From Polyangium fumosum (GTDB lineage Bacteria > Myxococcota_A > Polyangia > Polyangiales > Polyangiaceae), in the NCBI RefSeq assembly GCF_005144585.1, contig NZ_SSMQ01000047.1, forward strand, positions 35,109-99,108: a stretch of DNA of 64,000 nucleotides, given 5' to 3'. The notes under the pieces were generated by a model. It was not told the DNA's origin. It saw only the letters and a list, made by a program, of their open reading frames with translations, and did no database searches. Shown here in pieces: positions 15,984 through 24,933 of the stretch. Both the position numbers and the translations under genes were made by a program. How positions within the stretch are numbered: the stretch's first letter is position 1; each line of letters starts with the position of its first letter.

Positions 15984-17939
15984 CTATTCTTCCACTTCCT
16001 GCGGCTCGTTCGCCGCCACAACCGGCACGATCTGCGCCGGAAGTTCCTTCGGGGCTCGCGCCCCATAGCCCTTGTAAAAACGCGTCCAGTTCGCGAGGAC
16101 GCCCGCAAAAGCCCGCCGGCCCTTCTCGCGCGCCACGATCTTCGCGAGGGTTTCCAGCTCCTTTTGCGTGAGCTGCTCCCCGTCGCCCGCAAGCACCCGC
16201 TCTAGGCGCTTGCGCATCTCGCGCACAAACGGCGGCCGCTTCTCCCCTGCCATCAGCTTGACGAAACCCTGCAAGTCCACGCTTGAGCGCGTTTTCCAGC
16301 CGTTTCGCTTCGCGTTCTGGGCCCCGTAGTAGTGATCGGCGTACGCGCGCCGCCGCGATTCCTCGGCGTACGCCGTGACGGCCGGCGGGCGCTTGTGCGT
16401 GCGCGGATTCCAATCCGCTGCGGCCCGCTCCATCGACTCAAAGCCCGACGCGCCCTTCGAGCGGCTCTTCTGGACAATCTGCTTTCGCCGATCCTCGCGC
16501 TCGGCGCGCGCACCGTCTTCCTCCGCCGTCGTCGGGCAGACGAGGTCCACGATCGTGCGCACCCTCGCGGGTTCGAGCGCGACGCGCGCGAGCTCTTCTT
16601 GGAGATCGACGTCCGGCGGATCGTCGTCCTCCTCGCCCGCACCTGGCGCGACTCCGGCAAAATTGAGCTCGCCCCGGCGTCCCGCCAGCACCACACGCTC
16701 GCCGCCCGGCACGTAGCCTGCCGGAATTTGCAGCACCGGCGGGGCCATCGCCTCGCCCGGCGTGTGCAGATAGACCTCCGTGACCTCGAGGGCGTGGTGG
16801 CCCATCAGATCACGCACTTCCGTCAGCGGCCTTTGCCGGCTCTCCGCTGTGCCGAAGAAGTGCCGCAGCGCGTGCGTTACCAGCTCGTCGGCATACGGGA
16901 GCCCCGCGCGCGTCGCGAGCGCTCGCAAAACCTCCGGCTTGACCAGATCGGCGTGGGTGCGCCACGCAGGGCCCGGTGAGCGGTGGGCGGGAAAGAGCGG
17001 GCCGTGTGGCGCAAACCGCCCAAATCGAGCAAGCACGGCTTGCTGTGCTCGGAGCAGTCGCTCCCCGGCGTCCGACAGGGGGATCGTCCGCGAGCGCTTG
17101 CTCTTCGGTAGACTCGGCGGCTCCATCGCGCCCGGGAAACGCGTTGGCCACTGATCCACCGCTTGGCGCCGGATCCGCAGCACAAACGGCGTCTTGGCGC
17201 CCGGCTGAATGTCGTGGTTCCCGAGCCCCGACCCTTCGGCCTGTCGTAGCCCAAAAGCCGCGATCACAGCGCACCGCGCCGCGAGATCCGCATAACGCGG
17301 GATCGCCAGCTCGCTAAGATCCCGGCGCTTCGCCTCCGTCAGGATCGCGAACAGCGCATCCTCGTTGTGCGGGATCGTGCGCTGCTTTTCCGTTGGCCGC
17401 TCCGGCCGCCACCCTCGCCACGGCAGTTCGGCCAAACGCCCATCTTCGATGGCCATATTCGCGGCCGCTTGCAAAACCGCGTAGATGTTCCCGATCGTGG
17501 TCTGCGCGAGTGGCTTTCGCTGTAGCTCCTTCTCCCACTTCGCAAGCTTCGACGCGTCGAGTTCTACGGCTCTACAATCCCGAAACTCCGGGAACACGTG
17601 CAGCCGCCAATACGACCGAGCAGCCTTGCCCCAATGGTCGTCCACCGTCGCGATGTAGGTTTCCCACATCTCCCGCAAGGAGAGCGGCCCCTTGGCCGCG
17701 TTGCGCACGGCCACGAGCGTGTGCGGATCCGAGATCGCGCCCGCCTTGTAGTCGTGCCTGAGCTGAATCACGCGGGTGTATCTCGCGATCAGATCCTCCG
17801 GATCGGTGCCGTAGATCGAATCACGCTCGCCCGTCACCGGATCGCGGTATTGCTTGCGAAATCGGTTGGGCCCGACCTGTTGCAGCGTAACTCCCTGTAT
17901 TGTTACGGTTTTGCCCTTCACCTTGATAACCTTCGGCAT
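15984..17939 (-). CDS. Tyrosine recombinase (integrase) with long C-terminal extension
   Basis: Start taken as the ATG at 17939 (651 residues); an in-frame start at 18020 would add 27. The catalytic set of tyrosine recombinases is visible: Arg232 in Gly-Leu-Arg-Gln-Ala-Glu, His356-x-x-Arg359, His381 in Met-Gly-His-His, and the nucleophile Tyr390, with a Lys near 280. An N-terminal SAM-like core-binding domain lies at about 85-185. These enzymes join element and chromosome at an att site. The roughly 250 residues after the tyrosine are unusual, since most integrases end soon after it; the extension is acidic near 445-465 and helical and basic further on. The gene is inside the leftward operon rather than at the element edge. 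Confidence 0.85.
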   Translation of the reverse strand: MPKVIKVKGKTVTIQGVTLQQVGPNRFRKQYRDPVTGERDSIYGTDPEDLIARYTRVIQLRHDYKAGAISDPHTLVAVRNAAKGPLSLREMWETYIATVDDHWGKAARSYWRLHVFPEFRDCRAVELDASKLAKWEKELQRKPLAQTTIGNIYAVLQAAANMAIEDGRLAELPWRGWRPERPTEKQRTIPHNEDALFAILTEAKRRDLSELAIPRYADLAARCAVIAAFGLRQAEGSGLGNHDIQPGAKTPFVLRIRRQAVDQWPTRFPGAMEPPSLPKSKRSRTIPLSDAGERLLRAQQAVLARFGRFAPHGPLFPAHRSPGPAWRTHADLVKPEVLRALATRAGLPYADELVTHALRHFFGTAESRQRPLTEVRDLMGHHALEVTEVYLHTPGEAMAPPVLQIPAGYVPGGERVVLAGRRGELNFAGVAPGAGEEDDDPPDVDLQEELARVALEPARVRTIVDLVCPTTAEEDGARAEREDRRKQIVQKSRSKGASGFESMERAAADWNPRTHKRPPAVTAYAEESRRRAYADHYYGAQNAKRNGWKTRSSVDLQGFVKLMAGEKRPPFVREMRKRLERVLAGDGEQLTQKELETLAKIVAREKGRRAFAGVLANWTRFYKGYGARAPKELPAQIVPVVAANEPQEVEE

Positions 17940-18040
17940 GCGCTCGCCGATACCAACCGGCGCGCGCGCTTGCGTTTGTCCCAGCGTCCACACGCGGGCG
18001 CGCGGTCCCCAACCCGCCACGCGCCCGCCCCTTCGAGTCG

Positions 18041-18661
18041 CTACCGGCGCCCGCCGCTCGCGCGCGCCGACTGCGCCGCGTTGAGCTCTGCGAGCGCTGC
18101 GCGCGCCGCCTCCGCTTGTCCTTCACGCTGAGCTGCTCGGCTCCGCGTGTGGTCGCCCGTCGACGCCGGCCCGGCGTCGCTCTGGCCACGCGTCGCCTTC
18201 GCTGGCTTCGTGGGCCATCTCGGTTCTTCGGGCGCGCGCCCGCGTGGCTTTGCCCGCCGTTCGGTCACGCCCGAGGCCACGGGCATGGTGACGACGATCC
18301 CGCCACCCGTCTCGCGCTCCTCGCCCGTGAAGTCGAGCACGAGCACCCGATCGGCGTAGGTCTCCGGATACCGTGCCTCAACAAGCCGCGCCGTCTCGAC
18401 CCCGTCTTCGCGGCACCATTCGAGGACTTCCTTGCCCGTCACCGGCACGTAGCCACCCGGCTCGCGCCGGTGCCGATGCCTGTCGTCGCAGAGCCGGCAC
18501 GCCGCCCGCATCTCGCCGTGGCGTGTTGCCCCTCGACCCGGTTCGCAGGTGCGGCCGTGCAGGCACGCATGGTGCGTGCGGACGATTTCTGCGTAGACCC
18601 CCGTAACCACGAACGCCCGGAGGCACCGGGAGCACGTCACGTATTCGCCCGAGAACTTCAT
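18041..18661 (-). CDS. Zinc-site protein (206 aa)
   Basis: ATG overlaps the stop of the methyltransferase gene (ATGA). The N-terminal 65 residues hold Cys-Ser-Arg-Cys, further Cys/His residues and Cys-Arg-Leu-Cys, then a His-rich run, a pattern for one or two zinc sites resembling HNH-associated zinc knuckles, but no complete nuclease motif is seen. Residues 70-125 form a small alpha/beta domain; the tail is Arg/Ala-rich and disordered. Between a methyltransferase and the integrase it may assist DNA modification or integration; no specific function is supported. Confidence 0.6.
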   Translation of the reverse strand: MKFSGEYVTCSRCLRAFVVTGVYAEIVRTHHACLHGRTCEPGRGATRHGEMRAACRLCDDRHRHRREPGGYVPVTGKEVLEWCREDGVETARLVEARYPETYADRVLVLDFTGEERETGGGIVVTMPVASGVTERRAKPRGRAPEEPRWPTKPAKATRGQSDAGPASTGDHTRSRAAQREGQAEAARAALAELNAAQSARASGGRR

Positions 18662-19410
18662 GGGCGGACCTCCAGGAAGCCCCAGCGGCCCGCGTGCGCT
18701 GCGCCGCGCACGCGCCAGGCGTAGGCTTTGAGGTCGGTCCCGTCCTGCTCGTACACGATGCGGCCGTCCGGCTCCTGCCAGGCGCGCAGGAACGCCGGCC
18801 GCATCGCGAGGTCGTACCGCCCGCCTGCCGGATCACGCAGCAGTCGCGCGCGCTGCGTGATCTTGGCCTTGCGGGATCCGCGATTCGCCTCGAACGCCGT
18901 GGAGGGCAGGAGCAGCGCGACCTGTTCCGCGTCCATCGCCATCGCGGCCAGCTCGAACGCCTCCCATTGGGGAAATGGTGGGTTCGAGATCGCGAGCCCC
19001 GGCATCGGGCCGAGGTCGAGCTCTTGCACCAGCTTCCGCACCCGCCATTGCACGTCGGCGTCCGCTACGTCGCCCACGAACACCCCGTGATACGCGCCGG
19101 TCGCCAGCGCCTCCGCCGCTCGCGCCTCCGAGAACTCGATCCCGATCCCTCGGATGCCCCAGGCCGCATGGAGCACGGCCCCGATCGCCCCACGGCCGGC
19201 GCCGAGGTCGATCCATATGCGCGGGCGCCCGAGTCGCGCGAGCAGCGCCGTCACGGCGCAGCGCTCCGGGTGGGGCTGATTTAGCCGCGTCGGCGTCTCG
19301 TAGAAGTCGAGCGGCAGGCGCGTGGGCTTGGCCGGCTCGCGCTTTCTGCCCATCGGAACCCGCGACGGCTCGCTGACGCCGCACATGCCGATCGGTTTGG
19401 TGCCGCTCAT
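18658..19410 (-). CDS. Adenine-specific (N6-type) DNA methyltransferase
   Basis: 250 residues; start overlaps the preceding stop and stop overlaps the next start, both ATGA. The class I methyltransferase fold is marked by the AdoMet-binding motif Asp-Leu-Gly-Ala-Gly-Arg-Gly near residue 70 and the catalytic Ser-Asn-Pro-Pro-Phe near residue 142, which is the amino-methyltransferase motif IV. It transfers a methyl group to adenine (or cytosine N4) in DNA. No restriction endonuclease is adjacent, so it is an orphan phage-type enzyme, usually protecting element DNA from host restriction. The target sequence cannot be read from the gene. Confidence 0.75.
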   Translation of the reverse strand: MSGTKPIGMCGVSEPSRVPMGRKREPAKPTRLPLDFYETPTRLNQPHPERCAVTALLARLGRPRIWIDLGAGRGAIGAVLHAAWGIRGIGIEFSEARAAEALATGAYHGVFVGDVADADVQWRVRKLVQELDLGPMPGLAISNPPFPQWEAFELAAMAMDAEQVALLLPSTAFEANRGSRKAKITQRARLLRDPAGGRYDLAMRPAFLRAWQEPDGRIVYEQDGTDLKAYAWRVRGAAHAGRWGFLEVRP

Positions 19411-20576
19411 TGCCCACCCCCACGCCGGATTGCTTCGAGCTCCATGACGCGGCGCCCCCAGAGCTCGGCGACGTGCGGAACCACCGCGTTACCCAGCGCT
19501 TTGAGCCTTGCAACGCGCAGCCGACGCGCCGCCCGCCCTTCCGGGCTCAGGACCGTGCGCGGGGGCTCCCACGTTTGCGGCGCCTCTCCGGGACCGGCGG
19601 GCCATCTGTCCACCCGGGCGGGCAGCCCATCAACGTCTCGACCCACGCCGGATTCAGCACTCCGCCCGCATTCGGCTGTCTCACCGCTGCATCCACCAGC
19701 GTCGTCCCCGCGTGTCGCGTCTCCGTGCTGTACCCGGCGGCGCCCGACGCCTTCGCGTCGCCGCATGTCGGTGTCGGCCACAGCTTCACGGCGATCCCGA
19801 GGGGCGTTCCGCAGCCGTTGCCGTTGATTCCCTTCGCTCGCAGCTTCGCCTGTCGCTCCTTGAAGGTCTCCACCGCCTCGCGCTCGTTCGCGCACGAGGC
19901 GTCCGGCGTCGGCCACAGCTTCACCGCCTGCGCCAGCGGCGGCGAGCCCTGCGCTCGCTTCCCTCGCGACGGACCGCGCGCGTCCCGCGTCATCGGTGTA
20001 GGCCAGAATGAAGAGTCGCTCTCGTCGATGGGGAGCGCCGACGTCACTTGCCCGAACACACGACCATTCCGCATCGTACCCCGCTTCGGCCAGGTCACCG
20101 AGGACCCGATCGACTCCGCGAACAAGCAGAGCTGCGACGTTTTCCACGAGCACGTAGCGCGGTCGTAAAAGGCAAATGATTCTGCACTGTTCGCGCCAGA
20201 GCCCTGAACGTTCTCCCTCGATTCCGGCTCCATTCCCGGCATAGCTGATATCCTGGCAGGGAAATCCCCCGCAAATGAGGTCGACTTCCTCCAGCTCCGC
20301 CCCAACGGCGCGGACGTCCTCGTAGCGCTTCGCCCGCGGCCAATGCCGTGCGAGCACACCTCGGCACCACGCGTCTTGCTCGACCTGCCACGCCACCGGC
20401 CCGAGCCCGGCCCATTCCAAGCCGAGTTCCAGCAGGCCAATGCCCGAAAACAGCGAACCCATCGTGAGCGCGCTGCGCTCTTGCGTTTCCTCGCACCGCA
20501 ACCCACGAGAACGCCTCGAACCATGTCCGGGCGTCCTCGATGTGTTGGCGGCGCGGCGCATGGCCGCGCCGCTCAT
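19407..20576 (-). CDS. DNA (cytosine-5) methyltransferase
   Basis: 389 residues from the operon-coupled ATG at 20576 (overlap ATGA with the upstream stop); the conserved region begins at Met39 (20462), which could be the true start. Motif I is Gly-Ser-Leu-Phe-Ser-Gly-Ile-Gly, motif IV is Gly-Gly-Phe-Pro-Cys-Gln with the catalytic cysteine, motif VI is Glu-Asn-Val, motif VIII is Arg-Arg-Glu-Arg-Leu-Phe, and motif X is Ala-Leu-Gly-Asn-Ala-Val-Val-Pro near the C-terminus. The region between VIII and X (about residues 200-340) is low-complexity Arg/Gly/Ala-rich, and another frame of the same strand there encodes sequences I know from this enzyme family, so frameshifts or double coding are possible. 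It methylates cytosine C5 in element DNA. Confidence 0.8.
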   Translation of the reverse strand: MSGAAMRRAANTSRTPGHGSRRSRGLRCEETQERSALTMGSLFSGIGLLELGLEWAGLGPVAWQVEQDAWCRGVLARHWPRAKRYEDVRAVGAELEEVDLICGGFPCQDISYAGNGAGIEGERSGLWREQCRIICLLRPRYVLVENVAALLVRGVDRVLGDLAEAGYDAEWSCVRASDVGAPHRRERLFILAYTDDAGRARSVAREASAGLAAAGAGGEAVADAGRLVRERARGGGDLQGATGEAASEGNQRQRLRNAPRDRREAVADTDMRRREGVGRRRVQHGDATRGDDAGGCSGETAECGRSAESGVGRDVDGLPARVDRWPAGPGEAPQTWEPPRTVLSPEGRAARRLRVARLKALGNAVVPHVAELWGRRVMELEAIRRGGGQ

Positions 20577-21115
20577 TGCGCACCTTGCCCGAACAGCTCG
20601 TCCGCGAGGGCTTCCGCTGCCTCGCAGCGCTCACGCCATTCCTCCGGCGTGCTGACCTTTGTCGCAATCGCGTACCAGACCGCTCGCGTGACGGCGCTTG
20701 GTTCCCAGGGCGCGCACCGCTTATCCGCGTCGAGTAGCGCGAAGATCACCTCCGACGCCGCTTGCAGCTCCCTCGCTGGCGCACGGAGACAAGGCGGCCC
20801 CTTCGCCGCCAACCGGATCCCCTGCCTGACCTCCTCGACGCTCCCACCGTGGAGCCGACTTGCGTACAAGGTAAGTAGGTTCGGGAGAGATCCAGACTCG
20901 TACCGCTCCGCCCACACCTTCAACCACGTCAGGAGCGGATCGCTTACCTGAACGTCTGGCGCACCCCCCTCGTCGTGACGCACCGCGTGCCGTTCGAGGC
21001 TCCGGCACTCGTTTGGCACTTGCTCTTTGATAATGTTTCGACTACTTCGTGTTTCCTCGCTGTTTGCGGGGACGTGCGAAGAGTCCCCCTCTTCGCACAG
21101 TTGTCGATTGGACAA
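20573..21115 (-). CDS. Uncharacterised protein, first gene of the leftward operon (up to 180 aa)
   Basis: The longest form starts at a TTG at 21115; GTG codons about 30-45 codons in are alternatives, and the AT-richer stretch around 21015-21060 could then be its promoter. The C-terminal 120 residues look globular and helical, with two tryptophans near the end and Cys residues in a Trp-Arg-Glu-Arg-Cys-Glu context. No family is recognised. It is translationally coupled to the C5 methyltransferase through an ATGA overlap. Confidence 0.5.
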   Translation of the reverse strand: MSNRQLCEEGDSSHVPANSEETRSSRNIIKEQVPNECRSLERHAVRHDEGGAPDVQVSDPLLTWLKVWAERYESGSLPNLLTLYASRLHGGSVEEVRQGIRLAAKGPPCLRAPARELQAASEVIFALLDADKRCAPWEPSAVTRAVWYAIATKVSTPEEWRERCEAAEALADELFGQGAQ

Positions 21116-21242
21116 ACACGTCGCCGAGGGATTCGCGACTTCGCTTGGATGAGGTAGGCAGCCGTGATCCCTCGTGGTTCACGGTGCCAGCCTTGACGAG
21201 GACGATCCAATGTCGCATGGCGCGCCGGGGGGCTCGGGGGGG
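21116..21242. other. Right boundary zone of the mobile element
   Basis: This short stretch lies between the last element gene and the first chromosomal gene. Gene density, gene type and orientation change here. I see no tRNA gene, no terminator and no repeat that can be paired with a left end inside the window, so the exact attachment site remains unknown. Confidence 0.4.
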
Positions 21243-22601
21243 ATGAAGCAGGTTCGCTCCCCAGCGGTCGCGGCCGGCGCATGGGCCTTCGGGGTCGTCG
21301 GTGTCGTGACGAGCCTGCTTCTCGGCCTTGTCCCCATTGGGTGCAAGCAAGGCAAGACGGAGGGCGGCGCAGCGCCGGCCCCGAGCGCATCGGTCGCCCC
21401 GAGCGCGTCGGCGGCGACGAGCGCGGCCGCGGCTCCGCCCGCGACCTCGGCGAGCGTCGCGCAAGCGCCTCCGCCGAGCGAGCCAGTGGGCTCGGGCGTG
21501 TCGTCGTTCGTCGCGGCCGCGCAGACCGAGGGGTGCAAGGCGCAGAGCGGGGACATCGCGACGTACCTGCAGCGCGGCGAGGTGACGGTCGCGGGGAGCG
21601 AGGGGTCGCTCGCCGCCGCCTGGCTCATCAAGCTCGCCGCGAACAAGCCGGGCGCGCAGCTCGCGTTCGCTGGGTTCGCCCTCGACGCGAAGCAGGTGGC
21701 GCGCGCGCGTGGCATCGGGACGGCCAACGAGACGGCGCCGCGGATCTTCGCGAACGGGGCTGGCTGGACGCTCGTGTGGTTCGACGAAAACGGGCTGGCG
21801 TACACGAAGCCGCGCTGGGAGACGGCGCCGGCGCCCGTGATCGAGCACCTGAGCACGGTGAACGCCGCGAACGCGGACGACGTGGCCCTCGCCGCGACGC
21901 CCGCCGGAGCGATCGTCGCGGTGGCGCCGTTCAACATGGAGAAGGCGCAGCTCGGGCTGTTCCAGTTCGCCCCGACGGACGCAGCCGCGCCGGCCGTGCA
22001 GGCGCTCGGCGCGACGCACCACGCCCACGAGCCGCGCAGGCCCGCCGTCGCCGCCGATGGAACTGGCTACACGCTCGCCTGGCACGAGGGGGACGGGCGG
22101 ATCGTCGTGTCGCGCTTCGATCTCGCGGGCAAGGAGATCGACGAAGCCTACACCCTCGCGGCGGCCCCGCCGGCCGGCGCGCCCGCGCGCGAACGCGTGA
22201 ACCTCGTGGCCACGACGAAAGGCGCGATGGCCGTGTGGATCGAGGGCGACAAGATCCTCGCGCGCGCCGTCGACGCCGCGGCGCGCCCCGGCGAAAAGAC
22301 GTGGCTGGTCGGGCGCGGTCGGGCTCCGGCGCTTGCGCCGATCGGCGACGGCGCGCTCGTCGTGTTCCTTGGTCAAGAGGGCGGCAAGGACGATCAGGTC
22401 CTCGCGGTGAAGCTCTCGGAGAGCGGCGAGCCGTCGGCCACGGGCATGCGGATCAGCGACGGGACGGGCGCGGTGAAGGACGCGGCGGCGGTCACGTCGG
22501 CTGGCCCGCGGTTGGGCTTCCTGTGGGCCGAGCCCATGAGCAACGGCGTGAGCACGAAGCGCGCGATCCTGCGGACGCTCGAGTCGAGCTGCGTCCCCTG
22601 A
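21243..22601 (+). CDS. Secreted lipoprotein with repeated beta modules (about 450 aa)
   Basis: A lipoprotein signal (charged start, hydrophobic segment, lipobox Val-Pro-Ile-Gly-Cys) precedes an Ala/Ser/Pro-rich linker of about 60 residues. The rest consists of recurring units of about 45-60 residues with Trp, Gly and Asp turns (Gly-Trp-Thr-Leu-Val-Trp, Gly-Tyr-Thr-Leu-Ala-Trp), as in beta-propeller proteins. An ATG at 21210 with GAGGA upstream is an alternative start. The product is probably an outer-surface or periplasmic protein of unknown function. It is the first gene outside the mobile element. Confidence 0.7.
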   Translation: MKQVRSPAVAAGAWAFGVVGVVTSLLLGLVPIGCKQGKTEGGAAPAPSASVAPSASAATSAAAAPPATSASVAQAPPPSEPVGSGVSSFVAAAQTEGCKAQSGDIATYLQRGEVTVAGSEGSLAAAWLIKLAANKPGAQLAFAGFALDAKQVARARGIGTANETAPRIFANGAGWTLVWFDENGLAYTKPRWETAPAPVIEHLSTVNAANADDVALAATPAGAIVAVAPFNMEKAQLGLFQFAPTDAAAPAVQALGATHHAHEPRRPAVAADGTGYTLAWHEGDGRIVVSRFDLAGKEIDEAYTLAAAPPAGAPARERVNLVATTKGAMAVWIEGDKILARAVDAAARPGEKTWLVGRGRAPALAPIGDGALVVFLGQEGGKDDQVLAVKLSESGEPSATGMRISDGTGAVKDAAAVTSAGPRLGFLWAEPMSNGVSTKRAILRTLESSCVP

Positions 22602-22688
22602 GCGCGGAAGAACGTGTCGTTCGCGCACGCGCGCAGGGCGTGTCGTCTACGCGCGCGTGACGAGCGCTCGGCCTGTCGCGCCGCGTGA

Positions 22689-23867
22689 TCAGGACGCGAG
22701 GAACGCCGACAGCTTGCCGCCGGCCGCGACGTGGGCCTGGGCCGCGCCGAGCTCGCTGAAGTCGAGGCTGCGCACGGAGAGATCCCGGTACCGGTTTTTT
22801 TCGACGAACCGGAGCTCGTCGGGGCGCGCCCAGTCGATCACGTGGGGCGACTTCGTCGAGACGATGAGCTGCCGGTGATCGGCGCAGGCCTCGATCACGT
22901 CGAGCAGCGCGACGATGCTGCCGGGGACCGCGGCGATCTCGGGCTCCTCGATGAGCAGCGCCGTCGCCTCCGGATCCACGAGCGCGACGAGGAGCTCGAG
23001 CCTTCGGATCACGGCATCGGACAAACGACCGAAGTCCACGCCCTCGAACGTGATGCTGGCGCGGTCCTGCGGCGCGACGTCCGCGCGCGCGGAGGTGTCG
23101 CGCGTGATCTGGACGGCGAGCTCGCCAGGCGCGCCGATGCGCTGGCAGAGCTCGACGACCTTGTTGTACCGATCGCGGTGGAGCTCGAACCAGATGACGA
23201 GCGTCGACGCGAGCGAGAGCAGGCGCGCGTCGAGGCCCCGCGACGTCCAGAGGACGCCTGATCGGCCGGTGAGCGTGACGCCTGTGCGATCCTCGATCGG
23301 GGGGCGCGCGAGGGCGAGGCCGAGCCAGCGGATGCCTTCGAGGTAGGCGCGGATGCGACGCAGGTCCTCGGGGACACGATCGGCGGAGTCCCCGGCGAGC
23401 GCGAGCGCGCCGACGCCCGAGGGGAGCGAGATGCGGCTGCCGTCGCCGAAGACGGCGCGTCGATCACGCACCGTCCAGAGATCCACGTTGGCCTCGTCGG
23501 TCCTCGCGGCGTGTTCTTCCCAGCGCATCGAGGGCGGGAAGGGCTCGTCGTCGTCCTCGAGATCTTGGAAACGCCGATCGTAGCCGTAGACGAGGTGCTC
23601 GCCGGCGTCGCCTTCGAACTCGCAGCGGAAGTGGCGCGGTTTTTCCGGGTCGCTCAGGGCGTGGACCGCGATATGCGCGCCTTCGGCGATGCCCTGGACG
23701 AGGAGCGACGCGAGGGTCCCGCCCTTCGCGACGAGCACGGTGCGACGCGGGGCGATGGCGAGCTCGATCGTGCTGCTCCCGATCGCCTGGTAATCACCGA
23801 TCGTCACGGACACGAGCCGGGCGGCCAGGGCTCGGGGAAAGACGGAGGTGCGGGCCGGTTCGATCAT
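22689..23867 (-). CDS. RecF/OLD-like ATPase with a degenerate P-loop
   Basis: 392 residues from the ATG at 23867. The C-terminal third has an SMC/RecF-type Walker B (Leu-Leu-Ile-Glu-Glu-Pro-Glu) and a following Ser-Thr-Lys-Ser-Pro segment, resembling the switch region of AAA-15/OLD-type ATPases. Where the Walker A motif is expected (about residues 40-53) the protein reads Val-Ala-Lys-Gly-Gly-Thr-Leu-Ala-Ser instead of Gly-x-x-Gly-x-Gly-Lys-Ser/Thr, so ATP binding may be lost or altered. Related proteins act in phage defence or DNA repair. No partner nuclease gene is adjacent. Confidence 0.65.
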   Translation of the reverse strand: MIEPARTSVFPRALAARLVSVTIGDYQAIGSSTIELAIAPRRTVLVAKGGTLASLLVQGIAEGAHIAVHALSDPEKPRHFRCEFEGDAGEHLVYGYDRRFQDLEDDDEPFPPSMRWEEHAARTDEANVDLWTVRDRRAVFGDGSRISLPSGVGALALAGDSADRVPEDLRRIRAYLEGIRWLGLALARPPIEDRTGVTLTGRSGVLWTSRGLDARLLSLASTLVIWFELHRDRYNKVVELCQRIGAPGELAVQITRDTSARADVAPQDRASITFEGVDFGRLSDAVIRRLELLVALVDPEATALLIEEPEIAAVPGSIVALLDVIEACADHRQLIVSTKSPHVIDWARPDELRFVEKNRYRDLSVRSLDFSELGAAQAHVAAGGKLSAFLAS

Positions 23868-23994
23868 GAGAGGGCACCTTCCTCCTACCACGCTGCGTGG
23901 GGGGTTGGCGTATCCCTTCTGCACGGGCGGGACGCTTCATTCCGTCCATCCTTGGTTTGCGAGCGTAAGCGAGATTAGGCGCTAGAATTCGTGG

Positions 23995-24933
23995 GTGAGC
24001 GAGGCCATTTCCCCGAGGTCCGCGCTTTCGCGCGTCGCCCGAGCCGAGGGCCCGACGGAGCTCCCTCCTCTCTCGGACCCGTACCTGCGGGGGCCGAGGT
24101 CGCCGCACAAAAAGCCGCTCTCGACGCTGGCATTGACGTCGATCCTGGCGCCGTTCGTGGGCGGACCGCTGGGCTCGGTCGCCGCCATCGTCTTCGGCTG
24201 GGCCGCGCGTCGCGAGATCGACGGCGTAGGCACAGGACGCCGCGGGTATGTCCTGGCGACACTGGGGATGGGCCTCGGGATTTGCCTGACGGTGGCTTGG
24301 GGCGCGGCCATCGCGTTCGGGGTGTGGACGATGGAGCGGCGCCACGAGGCGCAGCTCGATTCGATCGCCAATGTCGTGACGGTCGGGGATACGCCGAGGC
24401 CGCTCGAGGGTTCGGTCGAGGCTGCGGAGCCTGCGTCGCCGCCTTCCAAGGCCGTGCCGGTTCTCCAGAAAGAGACGGCCGTTCACAAGGAGGGCAACGT
24501 CACGATCGTGGATGTTGGGATCTCGGTGTCGTCGCTCTCGCAGGAGCTCGCGAAGCAACGCGCGGCCGCAGCGGCGGCGGGCGAGACGATCGTCGTGATG
24601 ACGACGAAGAGCGAGTGTGTCTCGTGCCGCAGCTTGTCGACGTCGCTCGAGCATCCGCTCATGCAGACGGCGCTCGCGCGGGTGCGGCTCGTGCGTGTGG
24701 ACATCGACGCGTTCGACGAGGACCTCACGGGGCTGAAGATGCCGCACGAGCGGGTGCCGAGTTTTTTCCTCCTGGCGCCGGATCTCTATCCGCGCGACGC
24801 GATCGACGGCGGCGAGTGGGACGAGGACGTGCCCGCGAACATGGCGCCCGTGCTCGGCGCGTTCGTGCGCGGAAAATACGAGACGCGGCGGCAGAGCTTC
24901 GAGCCGATTCAAAACGGCGGGATCAAGCTCTGA
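23995..24933 (+). CDS. Membrane protein with DUF4190-like and thioredoxin-like parts
   Basis: 312 residues from a GTG start. Residues about 40-110 contain two membrane helices with the Gly-rich pattern of DUF4190 proteins. A Pro/Ala linker leads to a C-terminal domain (about 170-310) with Cys-Val-Ser-Cys after a beta strand (Thr-Ile-Val-Val-Met-Thr-Thr), a later Val-Pro-Ser-Phe-Phe-Leu segment and the spacing of a thioredoxin fold, including the conserved cis-proline region. It probably faces the periplasm and handles thiol-disulfide exchange or senses redox state. The combination is unusual but both parts are clear. Confidence 0.65.
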   Translation: MSEAISPRSALSRVARAEGPTELPPLSDPYLRGPRSPHKKPLSTLALTSILAPFVGGPLGSVAAIVFGWAARREIDGVGTGRRGYVLATLGMGLGICLTVAWGAAIAFGVWTMERRHEAQLDSIANVVTVGDTPRPLEGSVEAAEPASPPSKAVPVLQKETAVHKEGNVTIVDVGISVSSLSQELAKQRAAAAAAGETIVVMTTKSECVSCRSLSTSLEHPLMQTALARVRLVRVDIDAFDEDLTGLKMPHERVPSFFLLAPDLYPRDAIDGGEWDEDVPANMAPVLGAFVRGKYETRRQSFEPIQNGGIKL

